The notes under the pieces: model-generated
Seen by the model: the letters and a program-made list of their open reading frames with translations, nothing else
Database searches by the model: none
What the model was told of the DNA's origin: nothing
Translations under genes and position numbers: made by a program
Shown: positions 1 through 9,434 of the stretch, piece by piece
Position numbering within the stretch: the first letter of the stretch is position 1
How the letters are laid out: the number at the start of each line of letters is the position of its first letter
Assembly: GCA_958450325.1 (NCBI GenBank)
Contig: OY288259.1
Coordinates: 56,260,987 to 56,324,986, forward strand
DNA from: Agrostemma githago
Lineage: Eukaryota; Streptophyta; Magnoliopsida; Caryophyllales; Caryophyllaceae
Reading direction: 5' to 3'
Length of the DNA stretch: 64,000 bases

Positions 1-398
1 AAAGAGGTGCCAAAAGGATACCTAATTCATATCTACTTCCTCGTTGGAACAAGTTTGCAACATCCAAGGAAATGTTTGATGCAAATGGCACACTTCTTTC
101 TGATTATCGGTCATCAGATGGAATAAAAACAAAGATTGCAGAATTATGGACTGAAATTTTTGATTGTGTGACTGTGGTTGAGAACAAGGAAGAGAAGGTA
201 GATGAACTCTTAGAAGTAGTGAGAGCATTCAAAGAGAAGGTTGTGGAAGAAGGAACAAACCGGCGAAATGACAAGAGGTCTGAGATTGAGTTTTTGATGG
301 GTGCCACTATTCCCACTGACATTAAGATCTTGCCTCCAAAACAGTGTAAAACTAAAGGTTCTGGAAGGCGACTTATTTCGTCTAAAGAAAAAGCCTAA
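1..398 (+). CDS. FAR1-related sequence (FRS) protein, C-terminal end, partial
   Basis: An open frame runs in from the left edge (frame starting at base 3) to the TAA at 396-398. The frame contains IPNSYLLPRWNKFATSKEMF, which resembles the IPxxYILxRWxKxA segment at the end of the SWIM zinc-finger part of FAR1/FRS proteins, and near the end PPKQCKTKGSGRR, which resembles the KGSGKR tail of the family. FRS proteins derive from Mutator-like transposases and act as light-signalling transcription factors or remain in transposons. Only about 131 residues are visible. The usual tail after SSKEKA, with its CxxC-type zinc knuckle, is missing because of the stop, so this may be a truncated or spliced copy. 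The ATG at 72 is internal and not the real start. A 33-bp direct repeat begins exactly at the stop region. Confidence 0.65.
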   Translation, partial: RGAKRIPNSYLLPRWNKFATSKEMFDANGTLLSDYRSSDGIKTKIAELWTEIFDCVTVVENKEEKVDELLEVVRAFKEKVVEEGTNRRNDKRSEIEFLMGATIPTDIKILPPKQCKTKGSGRRLISSKEKA

Positions 399-564
399 TC
401 CAACCCTAAACCCTTTTCCTTATTCAAGGTCACTAAACCCGCAAGAAACTGTACCCTAAGAGGGTATTGGTGAACCCTGTCGTGGATGTATTCAAAGATG
501 GGACACTGAACCTTAAGAGTAGGGTACCGCATAATCCAACCCTAAACCCTTTTCCTTATTCAAG
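396..564. repeat. 33-bp direct repeat flanking 104 bp
   Basis: The stretch beginning taatccaaccctaaaccc at about 396-428 recurs at about 532-564. The first copy overlaps the stop codon of the FRS frame. It may be a local duplication. Confidence 0.7.
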
Positions 565-916
565 CACAAGTAAAGAATAATGACAATATATGAATAATGT
601 GTATTAATTAATTATGAGTAAATAGGATTTATGTGACAAAAATCGTAATTTACTAAATAAGTAACCTTTGATATATCATACGAAGTACTCGAGCAAATAT
701 ATTACACACTCGAATTAATTATTAATTACCATCTACCTCTAAGGTAGGGTCGATAGTAAGACGAAACTAATTCACTAAATCATTTAATTAAACAACGATA
801 ATAAAACATTATCGAGTACATATACTCAGATTAACGATAATTTTGTCACTCTTCGATTAATAAATTAATTAATTAAGTAATTAATTAATTAAGTAAGTAA
901 TTAAGTAATTAATTAA
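565..916. other. AT-rich spacer ending in a TTAA/AATT simple repeat
   Basis: No coding signal was seen. From about 855 to 919 the sequence is a degenerate (TTAA)n / TTAAG simple repeat that runs directly into the stop codon of the thioredoxin exon. Confidence 0.6.
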
Positions 917-1048
917 TTAAGCCCTATGTTTCTCAATTTTGATACGAATTTCCTTGTGCATTGCTCCAATAACCTTGTCCACCTCTTTTCCTCTCTTCAT
1001 AAATAATAATGTAGGCATTGTAGTCACCCTATATTGCCTTGATATATC
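917..1048 (-). pseudogene. Thioredoxin h-type, orphan last exon
   Basis: On the minus strand an AG acceptor (1050-1049) opens a 44-codon frame that ends at TAA (919-917). The frame reads DISRQYRVTTMPTLLFMKRG and then VDKVIGA, with a basic end KIEKHRA. This matches the third exon of plant thioredoxin h: the cis-proline in TMPT, the FMKRGKEVDKVIGA strand-helix, and a short lysine-rich C-terminus. Thioredoxins reduce disulfides in the cytosol or at membranes. The exons with the WCGPC active site should lie at higher coordinates, but none was found up to RPL23, so this is probably an orphan fragment. Very long introns or an upstream insertion cannot be excluded. Confidence 0.6.
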
Positions 1049-3040
1049 CTGTTTTCCATAATTTTAAAAGGTCATAATTTTTCATTTTTTCATGTTGGTA
1101 AGTAAAAAAAGCTTTTTTAGAGAAACTATTCTGTAAAATGATAACCAAATAGATGTAATTTTTTCGAGAAGTAGCTTATCAATAAACTCCTTTTAAAAAG
1201 GAAAAACACTATCACATAAGCAAGGCCAAACATGACCTAAATCAATTAACTAATTAAATTTAATTAAATCACTTCATTAATCACTTTAGTTCGTACAAAA
1301 ACCAAATTAAAGCTCCATAAAAGCTCTAAAGTCACGACCCCCATCATTCAATTCAATTTATTCCCGTAAACCATCCACTGAATGCGCTTCCATTACCCAA
1401 TTATTCAATTAATTAACACCCCCCTTTTTTTTTGTTTTTAATTCCTTTTTTTTAAGCTATAAATTCCGTTCATTTTGATACCCTGAGTTTTTTTTTTTAG
1501 CAAATTGTATAATCTGGGTTCATTCAGAAATTTTCTGTTTGTTGGAGGGTCATATTTAGTATCTGTACATTTTCAGTTTAAGATGTATATAGATGAGTTA
1601 TGTACAACTAATATAGAATTATGTACAATGATGTCCTCAGATAAATTATGTACAGCTGATATAGAATTATGTACAACTGATATAGAAATATGTACTATGA
1701 TGTCCTCAAATGGGTTATGTACAGCTGATATAGAATTATGTACCTTATATAATGACCCTACGTCCTGTACATAATAATGAATACAGTGTACATAATTATT
1801 TAGGAAGATATACAGTTTGTAAATTTTTACAATCGCAACAAAATTTCTACTTTAAGATGTAACTAGATGAGTTATGTACAACTAATATGGAATTATGTCT
1901 AGTGATAACCTCAGATGGATTATGTACAACTGATATCAAAATATCAACATTATTCAGTGACAAATATGTACATCATAAGTTATCAAAATAATTCAGCAGA
2001 GAATCAGTACAGAATCTACGTAATTCTTGATAATCGATTGTCTACTTGGATCAGCAGGTTCATAATCAGTTTTCTCTAAACGAATTGTTCAGGATTACAA
2101 TCAAATCTGCAAGTGAAAATGATGACAATCAAATCAAGAACAGAAATCGTTGATAATCAAGCATAGAATTCCTTGATAATCAAGAACAGAATTCGCAAAA
2201 TCAATTCTACGAACGAATTTACAAAGTGAACAAAATGAAATCTGCAACTTAAATGATGATAATCGAATGATGAAGATCTGCAATTGAAATGATGAAGACG
2301 CTCGATTTTACGAGTGAGCACAATTAAATCTGCAAGTAAAAATGATGAAGATCAAACGATGAAGATCTGCAACGGAACTGATGAAAATGATCGAATGATT
2401 TGAATGAAAAAATAAACAAATTTTTAGAGAGAGAAAGTCGACTAATTCAAAAGGAAAGGAAGGAGATGGCACGCGTTTGTTTTTGTGCTTAGAATTTTGA
2501 TCAACCCTGGTCCGTTGATCTCAATCAGATCTAACGTGCTGCCTCAACGGTTGCAGGGAGTTAGGCTGCCTCAAAGGATCCCGAATCTATATATATGTGT
2601 GTGTGATGTGTATCCACTGCCATCATCGAAAGATCGTCTCTTTAAATTTTTTATGCGTACTCTCATTGAAATGAAAATATTACTCTGTATTAGCTGACTT
2701 TAGAGAAAAAAATAACACTACCTATGATATATTCGATTCTTTATGTTTGTTTTATCACACTTATTAATACACATGTTGTTTTGTTTATATGTTTATTTAA
2801 TTATAATTAAATAATTTAAAATCTTACGTGACTATATTTTATTTTGTAAAAATATATCAGAGATTTTTTTTCATTCATGAATATTAACAAAAAATTTGTA
2901 AAGAAACAAAGTAATCGGAGAAAATTGTCCGTAGAATAGAGTGGTGCACTTTCCGTCTCGGTCATTGAAATAGAAACATTTTGCGAGTGGAGTTGTGATT
3001 TAGAAGGGATAAAAGCGTAATTTGAAGGAGCAGAGCATGG
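1049..3040. other. AT-rich intergenic region with minisatellites
   Basis: No gene was recognised. It contains the tandem repeat at 1580-1960 and, at about 2040-2410, diverged repeats of a phrase like AATCTGCAAxTGAAATGATGA. The open frames at 1505-1774 and 2485-2697 are not protein-like. Confidence 0.5.
1580..1960. repeat. Minisatellite, ~21-bp unit TATGTACAACTGATATAGAA
   Basis: Units such as ttatgtacaactgatatag recur about ten times with substitutions. Some are interrupted by tgatgtcctcag-type units, giving a higher-order pattern of roughly 80 bp. A further diverged copy is at about 1860-1950. Confidence 0.7.
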
Positions 3041-3046
3041 TAGCAG

Positions 3047-3082
3047 AAAACCCTAGGTTATATGGAAGTGCCGCGTATAAAT
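3047..3082 (+). promoter_or_regulatory. Telo-box and TATA box of RPL23
   Basis: AAACCCTAG (about 3049-3056) is a telo-box, an element common upstream of plant ribosomal protein genes. TATAAAT follows at 3076-3082, about 50 bp before the ATG. The intervening leader is pyrimidine-rich (ttatttctctctc). Confidence 0.7.
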
Positions 3083-3132
3083 CCCCTTGAAAACCTTAAC
3101 TCTGTTATTTCTCTCTCATACGGCCGCCGAAA

Positions 3133-5153
3133 ATGTCGAAGCGAGGTTTCATTCTTCTCTCTTCTGTTTCCCACTTCTCTTCTCATCTTTCATGTTTCAT
3201 CTTCGATCTGATCCCTATCATTTCATTTGGTCCAATCGTTTGATGTTATGCTCATCTCATTTCGTATCTCAGTTTAGTTTAATTCTTCGATTTTATCCTG
3301 GATGATTCAGCCACCTTATATGTTGTATATTCCATGATTTTATGTTCAAAGTCTCTTTCCTTTTGATTTTTTTGATTGAAATAGTGTTGATATGGGATTT
3401 TATTTAGGGATTATGCGGGTGTGTTACAATCAGTTGATGGAAGATAGATAGATAGATAGATACTCACCAAAGTGTTGATGGAAGATAGATAGTATAACTA
3501 CTAGAAATTGTGATGAGCATTTAGTCACCTTCTTTGGTGTAACATCGATTGTAGACGATGAAATCTTGTTTCTACTTTGGTAGATTGATCTTTGAATATC
3601 GTCTACAACTATTCATCTTTCAGTAGGAAACCTCATGATTGTGCTGTTAATGGTTGAATTGATGAACTAGCTTATGTGCTGTTAGCCTGCTATTAGTCTT
3701 GATATAATTCACTGGTCGTTTAAGTTTGTCAATTGCATTTTTTTGCCAATTTGTTTTCGAACAAAACCATTTGCGGGTGTGATGTAGTTACTCTTGTATG
3801 TATCTGGAGTTGCACTCTGTCTGTGAGCTGAAATGTCTTAAACAATATCGTTGTATATAACTGTGTGATGTTCGTAGCACTTTGTATGTGAGCTGAAATG
3901 GCGGTGTTTTTGGTGTATTTTGTCAGGACGTGGAGGAAGTGCGGGAAACAAGTTCAGGATGTCACTGGGTTTGCCAGTGGCAGCCACTGTGAATTGTGCT
4001 GATAATACAGGGGCAAAGAACCTGTACATCATTTCCGTGAAGGGAATTAAGGGTAGGCTTAACAGGTTGCCCTCTGCTTGTGTTGGTGACATGGTGATGG
4101 CGACTGTCAAGAAGGGTAAGCCTGATCTCCGTAAGAAGGTCATGCCAGCTGTCATTGTCAGGCAGCGCAAGCCATGGCGCCGAAAGGATGGTGTTTTCAT
4201 GTACTTTGAAGGTTTGTAAAAAAAACTATAGTAAAAAAACTCTCCTATTTCATATCTTCTTGTTTGTCTTTGAGGTGCTTTCCTTTGGTTTGGATCATAT
4301 CAATCCTCAATTTCATTCTTTTTGGAGATTACAGAACTTTTAATCTGTTTATATCTTAGTTACTCAGACACTCCGACACGGACACGTGTCGGACACGTAA
4401 CTTCAAAAAAATTAAAATACGTGGACACGGTCTATGCGACGTTTTGACGAACAAAGTGGACATGACACGTCACACTTTACAAAAGTTATGAACGTTTGGA
4501 ATTATATATTTTACAAAACTGAACAAATTCACAAAAAGGAGATAAAATTCACGTGAAGATTAGGGCCTCTATGGCTAACATGTTGGATGTGTTTGTCGTG
4601 TCCAAATCTGGTGTGTCGGACATGTGTCACGTGTCGTGTCTACCGTGTGTCGTGTCGGACATGAGACACGCCTGGTTCTAGGCGTGTCTAAGTAACACAG
4701 GTTTATATTGTGTTGAGGGTTTTGGGGGTCCCATGGGCTTATTGTACATGGGAATCTTATAGTGAGCTATGAACCGAAATAGAATCCTTAAATAGAGTCC
4801 AAGATCGCATGCATATATTTGAAGATGCTGTTTATTTGCCATGGTGCTTTTCTGCTAATAATAATAATCTTATACTAAGTCCCAAGGAATTCTCATCATG
4901 TTGATGTTGGTCACTTTGACAGATAATGCTGGAGTCATTGTGAATCCAAAGGGTGAAATGAAAGGTATGTTTACTCTGTATCATTTTGTGTTTGTGCCTC
5001 CACAGTCTGATATGTTTGTGTTGGACAAGGGCTTCCTTTTTACTGAGATGGTTGTTGTTTTATGTTTCAGGATCTGCTATCACCGGACCCATCGGAAAAG
5101 AATGCGCTGATCTGTGGCCGAGAATTGCGAGTGCAGCTAATGCAATTGTCTGA
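3133..5153 (+). CDS. RPL23: 60S ribosomal protein L23 (uL14)
   Basis: Four exons join in frame: 3133-3145, 3927-4211, 4923-4964 and 5071-5153, giving 140 aa, the normal length for eukaryotic uL14. Recognisable segments are the start MSKRGRGGSAGNKFRMSLGL, AATVNCADNTGAKNLY, the ribosomal L14 signature around VGDMVMATVKKGKP, and the end WPRIASAANAIV. The protein sits on the large subunit near the intersubunit bridge with 18S rRNA. Exon 1 holds only four codons and one base, and the first intron is 781 bp. Intron 2 contains a MITE-like inverted repeat (4359-4696). All donors and acceptors are GT-AG. The gene is intact and has a telo-box promoter. Confidence 0.97.
3440..3495. repeat. GATA tetranucleotide repeat and short duplication in RPL23 intron 1
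   Basis: gatggaagatagatagatagatag is followed within 40 bp by a second tgatggaagatagatag. Confidence 0.7.
4359..4696. mobile_element. MITE-like inverted-repeat element in RPL23 intron 2
   Basis: GTTACTCAGACAC (4359-4371) is matched by GTGTCTAAGTAAC (4684-4696), its reverse complement with one mismatch. The subterminal parts are rich in inverted CGTGTCGGACA/TGTCCGACACG motifs (4371-4400 and 4615-4672), so the element could fold back. No clear target duplication was seen and no ORF is present. The superfamily is uncertain. Confidence 0.6.
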
Positions 5154-5586
5154 GACAAGTTTTCCGTCATTGGTTGTTATTTTGTTTTGAGTTTGGACTT
5201 GTCACTCACTCAGTGGAGTGGGTGTTTGTAGTTTTAATGAATTGGCTATATTGTCTAGAGGACAACAGTTTGTGTTTCCAGATTATATGTATTAGGGGAT
5301 TTATGACATTAGTCTGGCCTTATTTGTTAGTTGTGTTCTGCCTATGTTCGGATGTTCTTATACATTCCGAACACTGTCTAACCTTAGTATCTTACCGAAG
5401 TTGAAGTTGAATAACTCAAAACCAACTCGACCCTTCCGTTTATACCCAAATTTCGAAAACTATAAATCACACAACTGGTCGCGTACTCCTGTTGGAGAAT
5501 GGCTTCATTTGTTTGGCTCTAGGCTGGCGTATCATTTCCTTTTAGTGGATAAAGGTTGTTGTGTCTGGGATTTGGTTGCGTCTCAT
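5154..5586. other. RPL23 3' UTR and spacer
   Basis: No coding signal was seen. An AATGAA-type sequence near 5238 could serve polyadenylation. Confidence 0.4.
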
Positions 5587-5589
5587 TTA

Positions 5590-5842
5590 GGCCTTGTTCT
5601 TTTCGTCTTAATTTCAGTCCGTTTCAGACCAGCCCAGCTTTTACCAGCTCAGCCCAGCTCTTATCAGCTCAGCTCCATCATTTTTCTTAAAATTATTAGA
5701 TAATTTATATAAGAAATTATTAGTTTCTGCTTCTATAAATTCAGCTCAGCTTCTATCAAATCAGCTCAGTTTTTATCAGTCCAGCTCAGCTCCTATCAGA
5801 CCAGCTCAGCTCAGCCTTATTTCAGCCGAAAAGAACAGGGCC
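5590..5842. mobile_element. Harbinger/Tourist-like MITE with TTA target duplication
   Basis: The left end GGCCTTGTTCTTTTCG (5590-5605) is the inverted match of CGAAAAGAACAGGGCC (5827-5842), and TTA flanks both sides (5587-5589 and 5843-5845). GGCC-starting inverted repeats with a TTA duplication fit PIF/Harbinger-type MITEs. The interior is made of CAGCTCAGCTC-like short repeats. Confidence 0.65.
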
Positions 5843-5918
5843 TTACTGGAGTGATTCCGACCAGCTCAGCTCAGCCTTATTTCAGCCGAAAAGAACAGGG
5901 CCTTACTGGAGTGATTCC
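5799..5918. repeat. 60-bp exact tandem duplication at the MITE right end
   Basis: 5799-5858 and 5859-5918 are identical by eye. The duplicated unit includes the right terminus of the MITE and its flank, so the duplication happened after the MITE inserted. Confidence 0.85.
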
Positions 5919-6004
5919 TTTTGTTCAAAGAAAGAAAGAGTGGGATGACAAACTTGTTAGGCGAGTAGTGAATAAATAAATAAGACGGAAAAATGAATAA
6001 TCTT

Positions 6005-6509
6005 ATCTGTGAGGAAAGGTTGTGACGTGACTTGAGGTCACTGTCCTAAAGTCGATTATGCCCCGTCTACTACACACGAACTCTTTGACATTCGACCCCC
6101 AGGATTGCACAACCGCTACGATCTTTGTGTAGGCAAGACCGTAGATGAGTTACTACCAAAATCGTTGCCAAAATTCCACTCAAACTATAAATTATATTAC
6201 TAACATTTTTGAGAGAATATTTTGTGTAAGTAAAGAAGGAGATGAATTTTGGATTATTGAAAATGATGGGATTTGATGCCTATTTATAGAGTAAAATACT
6301 TGGTCTCCAAACACTTCACCTTGGCCACCAAACAAAATACATCATCATGTAGTCATGGTGTGACATATGAAAAATGATGTCATGTAGATGATTCAAGTAC
6401 TTGGCCTCCAAGTATCTAAGGAGCATACATCATCCTGATTAGTGTATGTCATCACACAAATAAGTCATCACACAAATAAGCTTCTTTTGAAGCATTTTTC
6501 CAACACTAA
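6005..6509 (-). mobile_element. Probable solo LTR (copia-like) remnant
   Basis: Read on the minus strand, the segment starts TGTTGGAAAAATGCTTC (near 6509). It has a TATA box CTCTATAAATAGGCATC (around 6265-6285) followed by a leader-like stretch, and it lacks coding capacity, as an LTR would. The far end is not defined and no target duplication was confirmed, so boundaries are approximate. A TRIM or unrelated promoter fragment is the alternative. Confidence 0.4.
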
Positions 6510-7316
6510 TGCAACTATTTCATCACTATTCGTTTTGATTTTGAATGCGTTCTTCGTTTCATTTCAGCTGCACAAGTGTAGTGTTAAGAAATAAGTACTC
6601 CGTATACCATAATACTTGATTTTAACGTGAACCAAATAGCATAATGAGAATAGGAAGCTTATTTGCATAGAGGTAAAATAAAAGTTTCACTATTTGTACT
6701 TATTATACATAATAGAGAGTATATGAAAATTTGATAATGAATTTATGATGGACAAATAGGCAAATTAAATAAAGAATAAAAAATGGCAGTATAGTATTTG
6801 AAGGGTATACTCCGTATAAAGTACTCTGTATTCTACAAAAATACTATCTTAGTTCTAAACCATGAACATGTAGGAGTATTGTTTTACAACATGAATTTCA
6901 AATCTAATTTTGTGAGAACATTTAGTTATGTAAGGAACCCGAATTTTTCTCCATTATCCTTTGCTAATCGGATCAACCCTTGTCTTTGTTTGGCATCTGC
7001 TCCTATTGACTTGCAAAATTCCGTTATAACCTGTGCAAATATTTATACAATTAGTCAGTGACCTATATATGTTTCCAAGCCAATTCCGGTTGTCCCCTCA
7101 TTCTAAGAACTTCTACGAGTATTTATTTTATTTTTTTCTCAGAAGAACAAAGCCACCTTATTACACTCGTGCCATCTATGCCACAAAGTGACCACGTATA
7201 TTAAGGATCAAGAGCTTTAAAAATCGATTAACATGAATGTAGTTGGACGATACTGATAAGAAATCGTTTGGCACCCACAAAAAAACAAACATAGGAATTG
7301 GAAAAAATCCATAATT

Positions 7317-7357
<41 letters not shown>

Positions 7358-7530
7358 TTTGGTTGGTCATTCAAAATTTCAGTTGAATTTGATTCACATG
7401 GGCAGCCAAACGTAGGAAATTGGTAGAAAAGTTGAGTTGGATGATCAACCAAATTAAATGAAAGGACTCCTATATATGTAAAACAAGAGTTGGTTGTGTA
7501 GAGGAATGTATGTATGTATGTATGTATGAC
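6510..7530. other. AT-rich spacer with a 33-bp A run
   Basis: No gene was recognised. An A-run of about 30 bases lies at 7324-7353 and (TATG)n at 7506-7528. The A-run is on the plus strand, so it is not the tail of the minus-strand PGR5 remnant. Confidence 0.5.
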
Positions 7531-7791
7531 CTGTGAGTGAAGAGCAATGGCTTTGCCTCTAAGTTGGTTGAGCCTCTTTTTCCCGATGAGGTCCCGAGTA
7601 ACAACGACTAAGCAAGGGTGCAAACAATCCTTTTCCTTCGTTAACGTTCTTCATCATGATCATCGGCTGCGCACGTACGTCTTGGGCTTGGTTTCATTGA
7701 AATTCGAGAACAACTTGAGACCGACGACTTTGCTAGCATGGCGTATGTAGTTGTCCCCGGACGCAAAGGACGAGCCTTTGAAGCCGGTCAT
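7531..7791 (-). pseudogene. PGR5-like (proton gradient regulation 5) pseudogene fragment
   Basis: On the minus strand three frames together give a recognisable PGR5 N-terminal half. It starts at MTGFKGSSFASGDNY (ATG at 7791), then MMKNVNEGKGLFAP in a second frame, and VVVTRDLIGKKRLNQLRGKA to IALHSQ in a third. PGR5 is a thylakoid protein needed for antimycin-sensitive cyclic electron flow around photosystem I; NVNEGKGLFAPLVVVTR and KKRFNQLRGKAIALHSQ are its hallmark segments. Frame changes lie near 7675-7685 (one base short or two extra) and near 7618 (about four extra bases). A CAG|GT donor follows HSQ at 7531, but the expected last exon was not found downstream. The ratio of conserved residues suggests a fairly recent loss. 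Assembly error is possible at each break. Confidence 0.7.
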
Positions 7792-9434
7792 TGTCGATAT
7801 TTGATGAAGAATTGGCCATTGCTTCTTTTTGAAATCAATAATAATGATGCAAGTTTTAAGAAATGAATGCCTTAAGATTGCATGCATGCATATGTACTTA
7901 AGTAGTATGAGATGTATGGGGAGGTGTTTGGTGTCAAATTGAGAGCCATACAATTTATACAAACTAATGTTGTTTTGGAGGGATTATATGTGAATGTAGT
8001 CTCCAAATGCCTCCTTTCTCCAACTCCCACCAACTTTCTTTGTTTCTTGTTTCACTCAGCTAGTCTCCCTTTATGAGTTATGACGGAATTATCTATCATT
8101 TTGTTATAATCGGTCAAATACTACTCATTTGTACTACTATAGAAAAGACAAAACATTGATTCTGAAGTATTTTATCTTATTTTTTTTATGCAAATGAATA
8201 ATTCGTTAAAAAAAAAAAATGATGAATAATTCCATTATACTCGTAAATAAGAATGTGTTGTTTATCTCTCTGCCATTTGTAGAATGTTCTTTTACTTTGA
8301 TTTTAGTCTTCAGCAGCTAGAGTATTCCAATTTCGAAGCTGCAATTTGACCACATGTCCATATTATATTCCATTCAAACACCACATGCTTCCTTCCACTT
8401 CGATTAATAAAACCGAGAAAATTTGCGAAGATATTGTACGGAATATTTCTTTACTTTGGGGAAAGTAGTCGTTTAAAAAAAAAAACGGGTTTTTGCAGTT
8501 TTGTGAGCTACTCCTTATTTATTTAAGTCTTCGTTGTAAGATGTATATCCATTATAAATTGGTGATACCACTTGATAGAAAAGCAAGTTTAGGGAGTGGT
8601 AATTGGTGTTTGTCTTTATCTAGATTGTAATGAATATTCTCGTCGCAAATAAGAATTTGTCATTTGATTATATTTTCATCAACAAAAATCTAAGACAAAT
8701 ACTCCACGATATTGATTCTTGACTAATAACCACTCCGTACAACAAAATAAGCCATTAATGAATACAGTAATAACCTGGAAAGAAACTATAGTACATGAAA
8801 CATGAGATGAGATTGAGATGCCAAGAGCACGGGGTCCCAAATGAACCATTGAGACAACGAATGAAGTTAATGAGCGACAAGAACAAGATACAATTACGCT
8901 GCTAGGACGTAGAAAGAAAAAGATGGAAAGCACTCAAGTTTGCCTCCAAATTAAAGGAGGATAATCTCCCACCACAACGAGGACTGACAATCTACGCATC
9001 CATATAGGAAAATGAACATAAGTTTGCCCTTACAAGGGTTTTGGAAGAGACATACATAGTCGCAGTCATCGGAAATATATTGCCCGTATACAAGGAAGCA
9101 TTGTATGTACAGGATGAAATACAGAAAAAAAAAAGATAGGGCTATGTAGTGTGCATCGGTGTAACTTGGAAGAGGGAGCACTGTAAAACTTGCCAAACTA
9201 ATCGTTAAATTTAAGCTCAAAAAACCCTCTAAAAGTTACATCTCCAAAAAGAAAAAGAAAAAAACAATGTACACACACAAAAGCCTACCCAGGAGAAAAC
9301 TAACCTAATGTATATAAAAACTGTACTCTGTTAGTCTGTAGTATAGATTATACTGTAGTCTCTTTTCTCAATGCTGAAAATGACTCGGTACAATATTTGG
9401 AAAAAGCCTAGTTAGTGATATAGATTAGCAAAGG
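7792..9434. other. AT-rich spacer downstream of PLD
   Basis: No gene was recognised on either strand. The minus-strand frames at 8679-8933 and 8951-9220 lack family features. The part next to 9434 should include the PLD 3' UTR. Confidence 0.5.

Noticed and set aside
1505..1774. 89-codon open frame with LCTADIE repeats
   Set aside because: It is the translation of a noncoding minisatellite; the periodicity is in the DNA and no family is recognisable.
5344..5703. 119-codon plus-strand frame after RPL23
   Set aside because: It crosses into the MITE and has no family features, start context or splice logic.
7321..7353. Poly-A run as the tail of a retroposed PGR5 copy
   Set aside because: The A run is on the plus strand at the wrong orientation for a minus-strand retrocopy, and the remnant keeps an intron donor.
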